NCBI GenBank assembly: GCA_964030785.1
Contig: OZ034971.1
Location: 14,831,679 to 14,895,678 of the forward strand
Direction: 5' to 3'
DNA: 64,000 bases
Source: Siderastrea siderea
Taxonomy: Eukaryota > Cnidaria > Anthozoa > Scleractinia > Rhizangiidae
The position numbers were made by a program, and so were the translations under genes. The notes beneath the pieces were generated by a model. The model was not told where the DNA came from, did no database searches, and saw nothing but the letters and a program-made list of their open reading frames with translations. Of this stretch, positions 36,998 to 45,413 are shown one piece after another. Position 1 is the first letter of the stretch, and the number at the start of each line of letters is the position of its first letter.

Positions 36998-37174
36998 CTG
37001 AAGTAAAAAAAAATTCAAAGTGATCGAGGATAAGGATGTAGAACAACCAAAGTTATCGTGACTATTTTTAGATAAGAAGGCAAACCGTTGATCAATTTTC
37101 CTTTTTGGTTGCTTCAAGTCTTAAAGTAACCAAAACCGTCTTATTACTTTTTGTTTTAATACAAGCATTTACTA

Positions 37175-37180
37175 CTTATT
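37175..37180. repeat. Polinton target-site duplication, left
   Basis: CTTATT directly before the element's first bases AGTAGTTATA; the same six bases follow the element at 55575-55580. Confidence 0.95.
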
Positions 37181-37647
37181 AGTAGTTATATAGTTGGGGG
37201 TACCAGATCATTTTTTTCAAAATGATCTGTTACCAAACCCAACTATATATCTACTTTCCATATGATGGAAATTATTTTATGGTTTCTTCTGGGGGGTATA
37301 AAAAGCAGTTTCATATGTTGGTAGGAGCCGAGCAGGCTCGGGAAGTCGTCACTTTAGTGACGAGTGAGGCTCCTTTCAGCTTACTGTGGGTAGAGACGTA
37401 GTCTCGTAGGGCACAGTAAGCGATATGGTACCAGAGCATTTTTTACACATATTGGTTTCATTTTATGGTTTTATTTGATGGAATCTATACGTTTTAATTT
37501 CATGTGGAAACGAACACATTTTCCATTGCGTGACTTTATACAACAGGAAGTCTAAAATTCTCGGAAAACAGGAAGTTTTAAAATTCTCGGAAAGCAGACA
37601 GTCAATTAAACCACAAAACGCCACAGCTGTGGCGTGACGTCATGTTG
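37181..37647. repeat. Polinton left terminal inverted repeat
   Basis: Pairs with 55024-55574. It contains two nested stem structures, one around 37323-37375 (GAGCCGAGCAGGCTCGG and CGTCACTTTAGTGACG) and one around 37380-37422 (GCTTACTGTG...CACAGTAAGC enclosing GAGAC-GTA-GTCTC). A perfect 14-bp palindrome GCCACAGCTGTGGC lies near its inner end, and a TTCTCGGAAAACAGGAAG motif is repeated. Confidence 0.85.
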
Positions 37648-37685
37648 TAGTAACATAAAAATATTATCTCATATAATAGTATAGA

Positions 37686-38264
37686 ATGAATTGTAATAAA
37701 GATATACACGATGAATTGAAAGAATCAGGAGATATTTCATGTCCTTTCTGTGACCAAAAATTGGAAGATTCTAATGAAAAACCACAAGATCGTTTAGCAA
37801 AATATTATTTATGCTGTGATAATCAGTATATTATTAACGACGATGGGATGTTAGCATGTCTAAGCTGTGGTATTGTTCAAGGATATAATTATGTGAAAGA
37901 ATATGTTGATTTTTATAAAAATAGACATAGATTTATAAGAAAATCTGTTTACCATCGAGAGTACCACATCAACAACATATTACTCGATATTGATGAAAAA
38001 TATAACATTAAAATATCAAACTGTCAGAAACATAAGATTGATGCTATATATGTCGAGATAGGTAAGGTTCTTAATGAAGTTAATTGTACAAGGAAAAGAA
38101 TGATTAGCGTTAATTTTATTATGAGAAAGATATTCAAGATGATGGGAATACCTTACAAAAATATTCCAATTAGTAAATCGAAAAAAACATTAGCTTTTTA
38201 CGATCGATATTGGACAAGTATTATGTCTCTTATTGGTGATAAAATAAAATCTATTGTTGGGTAA
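37686..38264 (+). CDS. VLTF3-like late transcription factor (Polinton)
   Basis: 192 residues. A zinc-ribbon-like N-terminus has CPFC (19-22), CC (43-44) and CLSC (58-61). A YHREYHINN segment and a basic helical C-terminus (YDRYWTSI) follow, matching the layout of the poxvirus-type VLTF3 domain found in giant viruses and Polintons. It would recruit transcription to late structural genes. It is the only plus-strand gene at the left end, and its stop overlaps the 3' end of the convergent gene 38251-38742 by 14 bases. Confidence 0.6.
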   Translation: MNCNKDIHDELKESGDISCPFCDQKLEDSNEKPQDRLAKYYLCCDNQYIINDDGMLACLSCGIVQGYNYVKEYVDFYKNRHRFIRKSVYHREYHINNILLDIDEKYNIKISNCQKHKIDAIYVEIGKVLNEVNCTRKRMISVNFIMRKIFKMMGIPYKNIPISKSKKTLAFYDRYWTSIMSLIGDKIKSIVG

Positions 38265-38742
38265 AGACCTTATTATATTTCTTTTCAAATTTGCTAATTA
38301 ATGGACAAATATCAATAATTATTTCATCTAGAAACTTGACATAATTAAGAAATTCTTTTTCATCATAGTTCAGTCCTCTCATAAAGGACCGCAAATCTGT
38401 TAAAACCTTTTCGTACGAAGTGTACGCGAATTTACACATCTCAATCTTTCTTTTGTAATTTTTAGCCTCTGAATATGTTTTAAGCAAGAGCCCGGAACCA
38501 GATATTGTTCCGAGAACAATAGGGTTTAGCGTTACACCACCAACTACTGTCCCTATTACTACCAATAAAACAGATCCAATATTACATGCAAGTTCTGCTT
38601 TTTTGAAATATTTAAAAGTCATTTTGAAAAGCCAATATTTTTTATGATAGTATTTGTACAATGCTTTCAACTCAGATATTTGATCTTCCGTTAATTTTTC
38701 TGAAACATGGTTCCAATTGAATATGCATTTACGTCTATCCAC
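38251..38742 (-). CDS. Two-transmembrane protein of unknown function (Polinton)
   Basis: 163 residues. Two adjacent hydrophobic segments (about 52-72 and 74-88) lie between a charged N-terminal helix (LTEDQISELKALYKYYHKKY) and a long amphipathic C-terminal helix region. The shape recalls 2-TM SLATT-type proteins, but I do not recognise the family. A (TA)n run separates its start from the next gene. Its N-terminus is repeated as a short separate frame at 39179-39313. Confidence 0.6.
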   Translation of the reverse strand: MDRRKCIFNWNHVSEKLTEDQISELKALYKYYHKKYWLFKMTFKYFKKAELACNIGSVLLVVIGTVVGGVTLNPIVLGTISGSGLLLKTYSEAKNYKRKIEMCKFAYTSYEKVLTDLRSFMRGLNYDEKEFLNYVKFLDEIIIDICPLISKFEKKYNKVFTQQ

Positions 38743-38762
38743 TATATATATATATATATATA
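38743..38762. repeat. (TA)n microsatellite upstream of the 2-TM gene
   Basis: About ten TA units immediately before the minus-strand start codon. Similar AT runs precede most genes of this element and may contain the TATA element. Confidence 0.7.
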
Positions 38763-38788
38763 GATAAATTTATAGATAAAGTTTTAAA

Positions 38789-39154
38789 TTATTCATTACT
38801 CTCATGCTTTGAAGGAATATTTTCACTCTCAATTGAGATTGGTTGAGGGATACGTAGCCATTCAATGATACAACTCATATCCCAATTACTAGGAACTGTA
38901 TTGAAAAATGTGTAATAACTGGTCATATCGTTGTTGTAAAAGAATTCGATGCTATTGTTAAAATCCTTCTCTAATAAAGCACTTTTCGCATGATGATAAC
39001 GATCCCATCTCTTTATCCATACATTAAGCACAATTACATTTTTTAAATCGACAACACCGTCACCAACGTCTTTATTGTCAAACAATATCAACCATTTATT
39101 TATTGTTTTTGGAATAGTGAGGTATTGTGAGAGCCTTCCAACCGATTCGTCCAC
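38789..39154 (-). CDS. Hypothetical protein (Polinton)
   Basis: 121 residues, no transmembrane segment, Trp- and Asp-rich in the middle, no recognised domain. It lies between the 2-TM gene and the fibre gene on the same strand. The frame is fully open and has an ATG start. Function unknown. Confidence 0.45.
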   Translation of the reverse strand: MDESVGRLSQYLTIPKTINKWLILFDNKDVGDGVVDLKNVIVLNVWIKRWDRYHHAKSALLEKDFNNSIEFFYNNDMTSYYTFFNTVPSNWDMSCIIEWLRIPQPISIESENIPSKHESNE

Positions 39155-39178
39155 GAATTTGCTCGTTTCTGAATTCTA

Positions 39179-39313
39179 TTATAGCTTTATGTAATTCAAT
39201 TTTTCATATCCATTATGTTTCTTATGGTAATGAGTATATAAATCTTTCAGAAGTTTAACTTTCTCTTTAGAAAATGTTTGGTCGATATGGTTGAATTCGA
39301 AAATGTCCCGCAT
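39179..39313 (-). CDS. Short paralogue of the 2-TM protein's N-terminus
   Basis: A 44-codon frame starting MRDIFEFNH. It parallels the first 45 residues of the 2-TM protein at 38251-38742: FEFNHIDQ against FNWNHVSE, and DLYTHYHKKH against ALYKYYHKKY. It stops before any membrane segment. It is either a truncated duplicate (pseudogene) or a free soluble version of that domain. Confidence 0.45.
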   Translation of the reverse strand: MRDIFEFNHIDQTFSKEKVKLLKDLYTHYHKKHNGYEKLNYIKL

Positions 39314-39340
39314 TGTGCTATATAATGTATGAAAAAATAT

Positions 39341-41032
39341 TTATGGCACTCTATATTTAACTAAAATTAAGAATTTTTCATTAATAAAATTTTGAGAATG
39401 TAATTGCACCATTAAAAGACCATTTGGTAGTTCTAAATTAATATCTATTGTTTGTTTTTGAGTTGATTGTTTTGAAGTGAAAAGTTTCGCAGGGCCACTT
39501 TTAAATATTTTTAAAGGAATAGGTGGAAATGGACCTCTGATTTTTCTATATAATACTGTTATACTTAATATATAGCTTTTTTCTGGAAGGAGTACATTAG
39601 CATTACCATTTAATGAAAAAAATGTTTCATTATTTTTAGTATCTAAACTCCCATTTATGTAATGAACAGAACCACGCAAACGATGTCCGTTTAAAGACAA
39701 ATTTGTTTGCATTACCATTTGTCCATTTTCAATAACAAAAGCTGTGTCATAGACACTTGGATCAACATTTGAAATTGTTTCTTTAACACCATAAACAATT
39801 AGATGACCAATTGTTAAAAATGATGGATTACTGACTGTACCGTGCAGATCGAGATATATAAATTGTGGGGGTGAGCTACCCCATCTGTGAAAATTGATAA
39901 CTGTTTTGGTGTACTTCTCAAATGTTTTGGTTGTATGATTAGAAATTGAAATCGTAGTGCCTTGTGGTGTAACACTTATCTCATTCATTTCTGGAGGAAA
40001 CCATTCTACAACCATAGTATAGTAACCAACTGGAAGTTTATATAAGTTAAAACCGAGGCGTGACCGGTACTGGTTGGGTGAGCTTTTTTCAAACAAGAGT
40101 TTAAGTTGGTAAGCTTTTTTATTAATTTGATGTGGAGAATTGGGAAAATCAACAATACCCAAAACCTCGATATTGTTTTCACTCGAAGATTCATCAGTGT
40201 CTTCCATCAAGTATCTGAAGGCGTCCCTTTTTTGTCCCGAGGCAGTGATATGAGATTCACGAATTTTTTGAGTGACAAGATCTCTCAAATCTGATATTTC
40301 CTCTTGCACAAAATCAACGTTAACTGCGGATTTCGAATCTCTGTAATCGGTTTGTAAGTTAATAATTTTATTGTTATTTAAATTCAAGTTTCCAGTCATA
40401 TTGTTAGTGCCATCAACTTTGAGAAACTTTTTTTGTGTCATGTCATCAATTCTGTTGTTAACAAACTCGACACATGCGGCGTCTCTTTGGTTTGATGGAA
40501 GATCAAGATTGATAATTGATTTATTTTTCATATCAATATCAGATCCTTTATCCAGTTTTTTTTCAAGTTGATTATTAACATATTTTTTGTTTGTGGCTTG
40601 ATCTGCCTGTGTTGGGTCTTTAACGTTATAGATTGTATTATTGTTCATATCAATGCTTGCTTCCATCTTTCCACCTTCCTTTTTCGAAAGAAAGATATTT
40701 CTCGTGTCCTGATAGTTTATTACCTTTGTCAGATCACCGTGGACAGGATAAGGGTTGCTTTTTAATCGCAAAATATCGAACTTGTTTTGCATATCAATAT
40801 CAGCAGAACCGCTGGCACTACCCTGAGGTCCACGATCACCTTTGTCGCCTTTGTCGCCTTTGTCGCCTTTTAGGCCCTGGGGTCCTTGTGGCCCTTTATC
40901 ACCTTTTGAACCCTTATCTCCTTTATCTCCTTTATCTCCTTTAGAACCAGGTAAACCCGGCAACCCTCTTGGTCCTATCTGACCTTGTCCGTGAAGGTCG
41001 TCGTGATTAAGGATTCCGTTAGTATAACTCAT
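39341..41032 (-). CDS. Collagen-like fibre protein (Polinton)
   Basis: 563 residues. Residues 20-71 form 17 uninterrupted Gly-X-Y triplets (many GDK), a collagen triple-helix stalk. The next part has three repeats of about 40 residues of the type DMNNNTIYNVKDP...ATNKKYV, which resemble phage tail-fibre repeats. The C-terminal 300 residues are rich in beta-type segments and would form a globular knob. It is probably a trimeric surface fibre for attachment of a virion, by analogy with adenovirus and phage fibres; that function is inferred. It sits next to the packaging ATPase on the same strand. Confidence 0.7.
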   Translation of the reverse strand: MSYTNGILNHDDLHGQGQIGPRGLPGLPGSKGDKGDKGDKGSKGDKGPQGPQGLKGDKGDKGDKGDRGPQGSASGSADIDMQNKFDILRLKSNPYPVHGDLTKVINYQDTRNIFLSKKEGGKMEASIDMNNNTIYNVKDPTQADQATNKKYVNNQLEKKLDKGSDIDMKNKSIINLDLPSNQRDAACVEFVNNRIDDMTQKKFLKVDGTNNMTGNLNLNNNKIINLQTDYRDSKSAVNVDFVQEEISDLRDLVTQKIRESHITASGQKRDAFRYLMEDTDESSSENNIEVLGIVDFPNSPHQINKKAYQLKLLFEKSSPNQYRSRLGFNLYKLPVGYYTMVVEWFPPEMNEISVTPQGTTISISNHTTKTFEKYTKTVINFHRWGSSPPQFIYLDLHGTVSNPSFLTIGHLIVYGVKETISNVDPSVYDTAFVIENGQMVMQTNLSLNGHRLRGSVHYINGSLDTKNNETFFSLNGNANVLLPEKSYILSITVLYRKIRGPFPPIPLKIFKSGPAKLFTSKQSTQKQTIDINLELPNGLLMVQLHSQNFINEKFLILVKYRVP

Positions 41033-41043
41033 ATAATATTGGG

Positions 41044-41685
41044 TTATATTCTTTCATCGAAATTTTTGGCATTGGATTTTCTTATTTTATCAACATACAG
41101 AAAACTGAATGGGTCTTTAGTAGCCTTTTGGTAATCCTCTTTGTTAACACCCAATTCTCTACAAATCATGGATTGTTCATTTCTTGATGGGAAATCGAAT
41201 ATGCAATAATGTGAACTATTCAGTCTTATTGTTTTATCGGTTCCATAATAGCTTTGACTCAGATATATACAACAACAATTTTTGTTCCTAGAATTGGTAA
41301 AGTAGTCACGTATCCGTTCGTCATTTTTCTTACCTGTATTCAAATAATCATCAAATATGACTAATTTTTGGTTTTCATCAGACAAATCTGTCAGAGGGAT
41401 GATGTCATCATTACTTGCTTCTATCACGTCATAACCGACCTCTTTTGATATTGGTTCAAGAGATTTCAACAGATGCTTATATTTGCTTTGTTGGAGATTA
41501 CGAGCGTAAAGATATATCTTATCAAAATAGAGAAGCCTGTAGATCATATCAAGCAGAAGGTTGGTCTTGCCGCCACCAGATGGAGCACAAACGAGCATCC
41601 TGAAACATCGGTTTGGCATGAAACTCTTTAATTGAACAAAATCGTTGTTTTCATCATCTTGAATGTCGTAATTTTGAATCTTCAT
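41044..41685 (-). CDS. FtsK/HerA-type DNA-packaging ATPase (Polinton)
   Basis: 213 residues. The Walker A motif is APSGGGKT (34-41) and the Walker B motif is KLVIFDDY (107-114). Downstream polar residues (FTNSRNKN) and LSQSYY fit the sensor/Arg-finger region of the A32-like packaging ATPases. It would pump the genome into a capsid. The length is normal for Polintons. It starts directly after an AT-rich ATAACATATATAT stretch on the minus strand. Confidence 0.9.
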   Translation of the reverse strand: MKIQNYDIQDDENNDFVQLKSFMPNRCFRMLVCAPSGGGKTNLLLDMIYRLLYFDKIYLYARNLQQSKYKHLLKSLEPISKEVGYDVIEASNDDIIPLTDLSDENQKLVIFDDYLNTGKKNDERIRDYFTNSRNKNCCCIYLSQSYYGTDKTIRLNSSHYCIFDFPSRNEQSMICRELGVNKEDYQKATKDPFSFLYVDKIRKSNAKNFDERI

Positions 41686-41811
41686 ATATATATGTTATAC
41701 AATTTTATCGCTTGGCGACACGCTATGCGACACGCTATGCGAGCGTTTTTATATATGATAACCCTAATTTTTCCGAACAAAATACGAAATTTTATGTAAA
41801 CAAATGATATA

Positions 41812-42486
41812 ATGAGTTTACTCAAATGGAAAGAAATGGCTGAGAAACGATCCGAGCTTGGTAAAAAGATTAACACAATTAGAGAGACAATAAAACAAAA
41901 AACGATATCTGATCAAATGGGTGAAGTCGAGGCAGAGAAACTTTTCAAACCTATAACATCTGGTTTGAAAGATATAATAGCTCCAAAATTACCATTGAGG
42001 AGATTGGTAAAGAAAAAGGGACCTGTTCCAGATTATGGAATAGCTATTGATGATGAAGTGCCTGATTATGGACTGGAAGATCTTTTTGGTGATCAAGTTC
42101 TACCACAAAATGACAAACAATTGGTTCCAAAACCTCCAAGTTATGAAGATGTCCTTAAGGATTTAGCATCAGGTGAAAAACAAATGTATATAGATCCAGT
42201 ATTTATGTATGAACCTGAAGATCTTCTACCTGAATACGAAGAAGAAGGACCAGATTACGCTATTATTGAAGAGGATGCAATTAACCAAGTTTTGGATGAA
42301 CTTGAAATACCGAATTATGAAGACGTTGAAATACGACTTCAACAAGAAGATATGAATGACTATAAGAGGAAAGCTTATCTTACCAAGACCGTGAAGAAAG
42401 CTAAAGAAAAAAGGAAACAACTAAGTGGTAAATCGACTGAAATCACTAAAAAATTAAATAAAGGTATAATTAATAACTCAAGCTGA
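41812..42486 (+). CDS. PPxY-containing structural protein, N-terminal part (Polinton)
   Basis: 224 residues, highly charged, with repeated PDYG/PDYA motifs and a PPSY sequence that matches PPxY late-domain motifs which bind NEDD4-type ligases. It ends at a TGA (42484-42486). The frame immediately after it, shifted by +1, stays open to 42802 and looks like the rest of the same protein. Upstream has the GTAAAC...ATATAATG start context shared with the capsid genes. Function unknown; probably virion-associated. Confidence 0.6.
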   Translation: MSLLKWKEMAEKRSELGKKINTIRETIKQKTISDQMGEVEAEKLFKPITSGLKDIIAPKLPLRRLVKKKGPVPDYGIAIDDEVPDYGLEDLFGDQVLPQNDKQLVPKPPSYEDVLKDLASGEKQMYIDPVFMYEPEDLLPEYEEEGPDYAIIEEDAINQVLDELEIPNYEDVEIRLQQEDMNDYKRKAYLTKTVKKAKEKRKQLSGKSTEITKKLNKGIINNSS

Positions 42487-42802
42487 AGCTCAATATAGAA
42501 GAAAAATTATTCAAGATACAAGAAAGGTTCTTACTGATTATATAAAGTACAATGATCAAAGATTAAAAAATATTAAAGGATCTGGTTTGAAGAAAAAAAC
42601 AAAAAGAGGTGGACAAGTCCAGTTTTTCAACAATCCGACAGAAATGATTAAAAAACTTGAACTGATCATTGGATCAAGGGTTGCCGGTAATAATAGCATT
42701 GAGTTACGGAATACAGGCGTCGCTCTTCTCGACATCTTGTTGAGAAATTCAATACTCAATAAGTCGCAATACAACAAAATATACAAAAACTATTTTATGT
42801 AA
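42470..42802 (+). CDS. C-terminal part of the PPxY protein in the +1 frame
   Basis: An open frame of about 110 codons with no ATG in its first half; the first in-frame ATG is near 42643. It continues the basic, helical character of the upstream protein and ends in a compact hydrophobic helical stretch (GVALLDILLRN). It has a GG site (KRGGQV) of the kind adenain proteases can cut. Either a one-base indel broke a single gene here, or a +1 shift occurs at the AGC-TGA of the upstream frame. Confidence 0.5.
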   Translation, partial: LITQAEAQYRRKIIQDTRKVLTDYIKYNDQRLKNIKGSGLKKKTKRGGQVQFFNNPTEMIKKLELIIGSRVAGNNSIELRNTGVALLDILLRNSILNKSQYNKIYKNYFM

Positions 42803-42814
42803 ACTAATCATATA

Positions 42815-43576
42815 ATGAATAGACAACTCGTATTATCCAGTCATACCGTTAAGGGCATAAGTGGTAATAAACCATCGGATTTCACAATCAAATACAGTAA
42901 TCCGATAATACTAGATTCAAACAGACAATATGAAATCGGCCTCGACCGAATCATTTCGATGTCCTTTACTTGGTTTAACATTACGAAAGAACTCAATAAT
43001 CAGAAAATAAGATATTCGACAGATAGTGGTGCTAATTGGACGGAAATTATATTCAACCCTGGAGTATGGAATTACGTTGATTTTGACAATTTAATCAAAG
43101 AAAAAACAAAAACAGGGACCTCATCAAACCCTCAATATCCAATCACTCTGGAGTTTAACGATACTGTATTCAGGACAATAATAACACTAGCCTCAAATTA
43201 CAGATTCGATCTTACTCAAAGTAATTTTAATGATCTTATTGGTTTCAATAAAAAGATTCTAACAAGTAGTGTAAATGTTGGAGATTACATTCCTAATCTC
43301 TCACAAGACAGAGAAATATTCAATGTTCATTGTGATTTGATAAGTGACAGTCTTGTCGATGGTGAAGAGTCAGATATTATATATAGTTTCAGTACTAGTA
43401 CTTTGACACCAAGTTTTTCATTCACACAAGAGCCTCGACGAGTTCAGTACAACCCGTGTAATAAAAATACGATTAATAAAATAAGAATGTATATCACAGA
43501 CGGCAAACGAAGAATTATAGATCTTAATCATAGTGACACTTCATTCAGTTTGATTTTAAGAGAGAAGAGAGATTAA
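42815..43576 (+). CDS. Minor capsid protein, penton-like (Polinton)
   Basis: 253 residues. The pattern of beta-strands and spaced motifs (YEIGLDRI, NPGVWNYVDFDNLI, YRFDLTQSNFNDLIGF, HCDLISDSLVDGE, then P..VQYNP and a C-terminal SLILRE) matches the single-jelly-roll penton proteins of Polintons. It would occupy the fivefold vertices. It lies directly upstream of the small basic protein and the major capsid, the usual order. Confidence 0.75.
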   Translation: MNRQLVLSSHTVKGISGNKPSDFTIKYSNPIILDSNRQYEIGLDRIISMSFTWFNITKELNNQKIRYSTDSGANWTEIIFNPGVWNYVDFDNLIKEKTKTGTSSNPQYPITLEFNDTVFRTIITLASNYRFDLTQSNFNDLIGFNKKILTSSVNVGDYIPNLSQDREIFNVHCDLISDSLVDGEESDIIYSFSTSTLTPSFSFTQEPRRVQYNPCNKNTINKIRMYITDGKRRIIDLNHSDTSFSLILREKRD

Positions 43577-43581
43577 TCTAA
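43576..43581 (+). promoter_or_regulatory. Late-type motif ATCTAA before 43597
   Basis: ATCTAAC followed by an AT-rich stretch ending at the start codon ATATATG. It overlaps the end of the minor-capsid gene. Confidence 0.45.
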
Positions 43582-43596
43582 CTAATAGTTATATAT

Positions 43597-43965
43597 ATGT
43601 CGTCGTATGAATACAAGCGTATTTATCATCCAAAACTTGGACGATTTGTTTATGAACATAAAGGATCTGGGATCATTGTTGACAACATTTTCAAACCAGT
43701 TGGAAGGGTGTTAAGTAAAGTTCCAGAAATGGTTTTAAAACCTTTTACCAAAAAAGCGCTTGAATCTGGTATTTCACATGCTGGAGACAAACTGGGAAAA
43801 AAAGCAGCTGAAAAAAGCGGAGAGCTTATTATGAGAAAATTACACGGTTCAACTAAACAATCAATGAATAAAACCATGAAACCAACCAAACCTACTAAAC
43901 CAAAACAAGAAGATTACAACACAATTCTGAATAGACTTATATCTGGTACTGGATTAAGACGATAA
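43597..43965 (+). CDS. Small basic protein (Polinton)
   Basis: 122 residues, basic (a run of Lys/Pro-Thr repeats, KPTKPTKPK, near the end), with an amphipathic helical middle. No known domain. It sits between the two capsid genes, so a virion-internal or core role is likely but inferred. Confidence 0.55.
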   Translation: MSSYEYKRIYHPKLGRFVYEHKGSGIIVDNIFKPVGRVLSKVPEMVLKPFTKKALESGISHAGDKLGKKAAEKSGELIMRKLHGSTKQSMNKTMKPTKPTKPKQEDYNTILNRLISGTGLRR

Positions 43966-44044
43966 ACTGTTATTAAAAAGTGAATTTTATCCAATTATAA
44001 ATAGACTAATAAGTGGGAAATGGTTTATATAAAGAGTTAATTTT

Positions 44045-44050
44045 ATCTAA
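44045..44050 (+). promoter_or_regulatory. Late-type motif ATCTAA before the major capsid gene
   Basis: TTTTATCTAAAC, then 12 bases, then the start codon in ATAAATG. Confidence 0.45.
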
Positions 44051-44063
44051 ACTACTCATATAA

Positions 44064-45353
44064 ATGAGTTTCAGAACAAATGAAAATCTGCAACGATATG
44101 AATACGTTCGTTTCCATTTGGATAATGTCATTGAGCAACCTGCTAACAATCAAAGCCAGAAAAAGACAGGTTACAGATTCACAATCAACGATAGGTCGAC
44201 TATGTTCGATTTTTTTAATGGGTATTTCGAAGTAACTAAAGAGCTTCAAAAAAAGGCAGATGGTACTGGATATGCTCAAGCGGATCGCATCACTATGATA
44301 AACGGATCTCACAGTCTAATCAGACATATGGTTATTAAATCGTCTGGTAAAATAGTATACGAGAGTGATAATTTACATAGAATTACGAATGTTAAAAATT
44401 TACTTGAATACAGTGATGATTTTAGTAGATCCGTTGGAAAGAATTCGTTCTGGTATCTTGATACTGATGGAACTACAGCAAATACAAACACAGGTTTCGA
44501 GGCCCGTCGTATTTTAACCCAGGCTCATCAGAATAACGGCGGTGGAGGCGCAAAATCGAATAACGAGATGATTCCGTTGAACAGATACAGCTATTTCCAA
44601 GAATTAGAAAGAAAAATGTTGCCCCCGATGCAGCTCACAATTGAACTTACACTTAACGAAGACAGTGAATTGATTCACATGGCAAATGGCACAGACCCTG
44701 GTCGTATTGTAGTAAAGAGTTTATATCTTTGGCTCCCTAGATTAATCCCAAAAGACAGCATGTATAGTAATTTCGTTTCAGAGTTTCTTAAGCCAACAAC
44801 CTGGACATATATGCGAGATCTCTACAATCAGTCAGCAAATACCAGAGCTATTCAGAATATGTTTCAAATCAGTCCAGCTATCGACAACGTTAAACATGTT
44901 CTTATATATATACAGAGAACGGATGGACCAAATGATGATGAAGCAGAGAGGAGTCCGTATTTGTTTGACACTTTCAAGCTAAATGCCGCCGACGCTAACA
45001 GCTCTCTATCAAGTTGTCGTTTAGAGTATGGAAACAATACGTTTTACCCAGAGCTCGAGTATGATGCAGATTCTAAAATCAGGATATTCAATGATCTCAT
45101 GAGTTATGCATTTCGTAAAAACGATTATAATTCTGGGACACAACTTAATGTATCTAATTTTAGTAGTTTGTACGGATTAATATATTTCGATTTGACATAT
45201 CAAAAAGAGGTAGTGACAAGAGATCCTAAACAGTTGATTCTCCATTATCGTCTCAATGTAGCCCCGACAGCAAACGTCCGAGCTCATAGCATCGTATTTT
45301 ACGAGAGTGAGGTTGTTGTTAAGACAATTGGAAACGAATTGATGATAGTTTAA
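44064..45353 (+). CDS. Major capsid protein, double jelly-roll (Polinton)
   Basis: 429 residues. The N-terminal half has the motif-rich stretch typical of Polinton capsid proteins (MFDFFNGYFEV, NGSHSLIRHMVI, NLHRITNVKNLLEYSDDF); the second half ends with ADSKIRIFNDL and YGLIYFDLTYQ. Two stacked jelly rolls forming pseudo-hexameric capsomers are the family fold. The length is usual, the frame is intact, and the start is at ATAAATGAG. Confidence 0.9.
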   Translation: MSFRTNENLQRYEYVRFHLDNVIEQPANNQSQKKTGYRFTINDRSTMFDFFNGYFEVTKELQKKADGTGYAQADRITMINGSHSLIRHMVIKSSGKIVYESDNLHRITNVKNLLEYSDDFSRSVGKNSFWYLDTDGTTANTNTGFEARRILTQAHQNNGGGGAKSNNEMIPLNRYSYFQELERKMLPPMQLTIELTLNEDSELIHMANGTDPGRIVVKSLYLWLPRLIPKDSMYSNFVSEFLKPTTWTYMRDLYNQSANTRAIQNMFQISPAIDNVKHVLIYIQRTDGPNDDEAERSPYLFDTFKLNAADANSSLSSCRLEYGNNTFYPELEYDADSKIRIFNDLMSYAFRKNDYNSGTQLNVSNFSSLYGLIYFDLTYQKEVVTRDPKQLILHYRLNVAPTANVRAHSIVFYESEVVVKTIGNELMIV

Positions 45354-45397
45354 TTTAAATGAATATGAATATGAATATGTTTTTTAAAACAGAATTT

Positions 45398-45403
45398 ATC
45401 TAA
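45398..45403 (+). promoter_or_regulatory. Late-type motif ATCTAA before the pX-like gene
   Basis: TTTATCTAACATATAATATATG: motif and start codon are only ten bases apart. Confidence 0.45.
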
Positions 45404-45413
45404 CATATAATAT

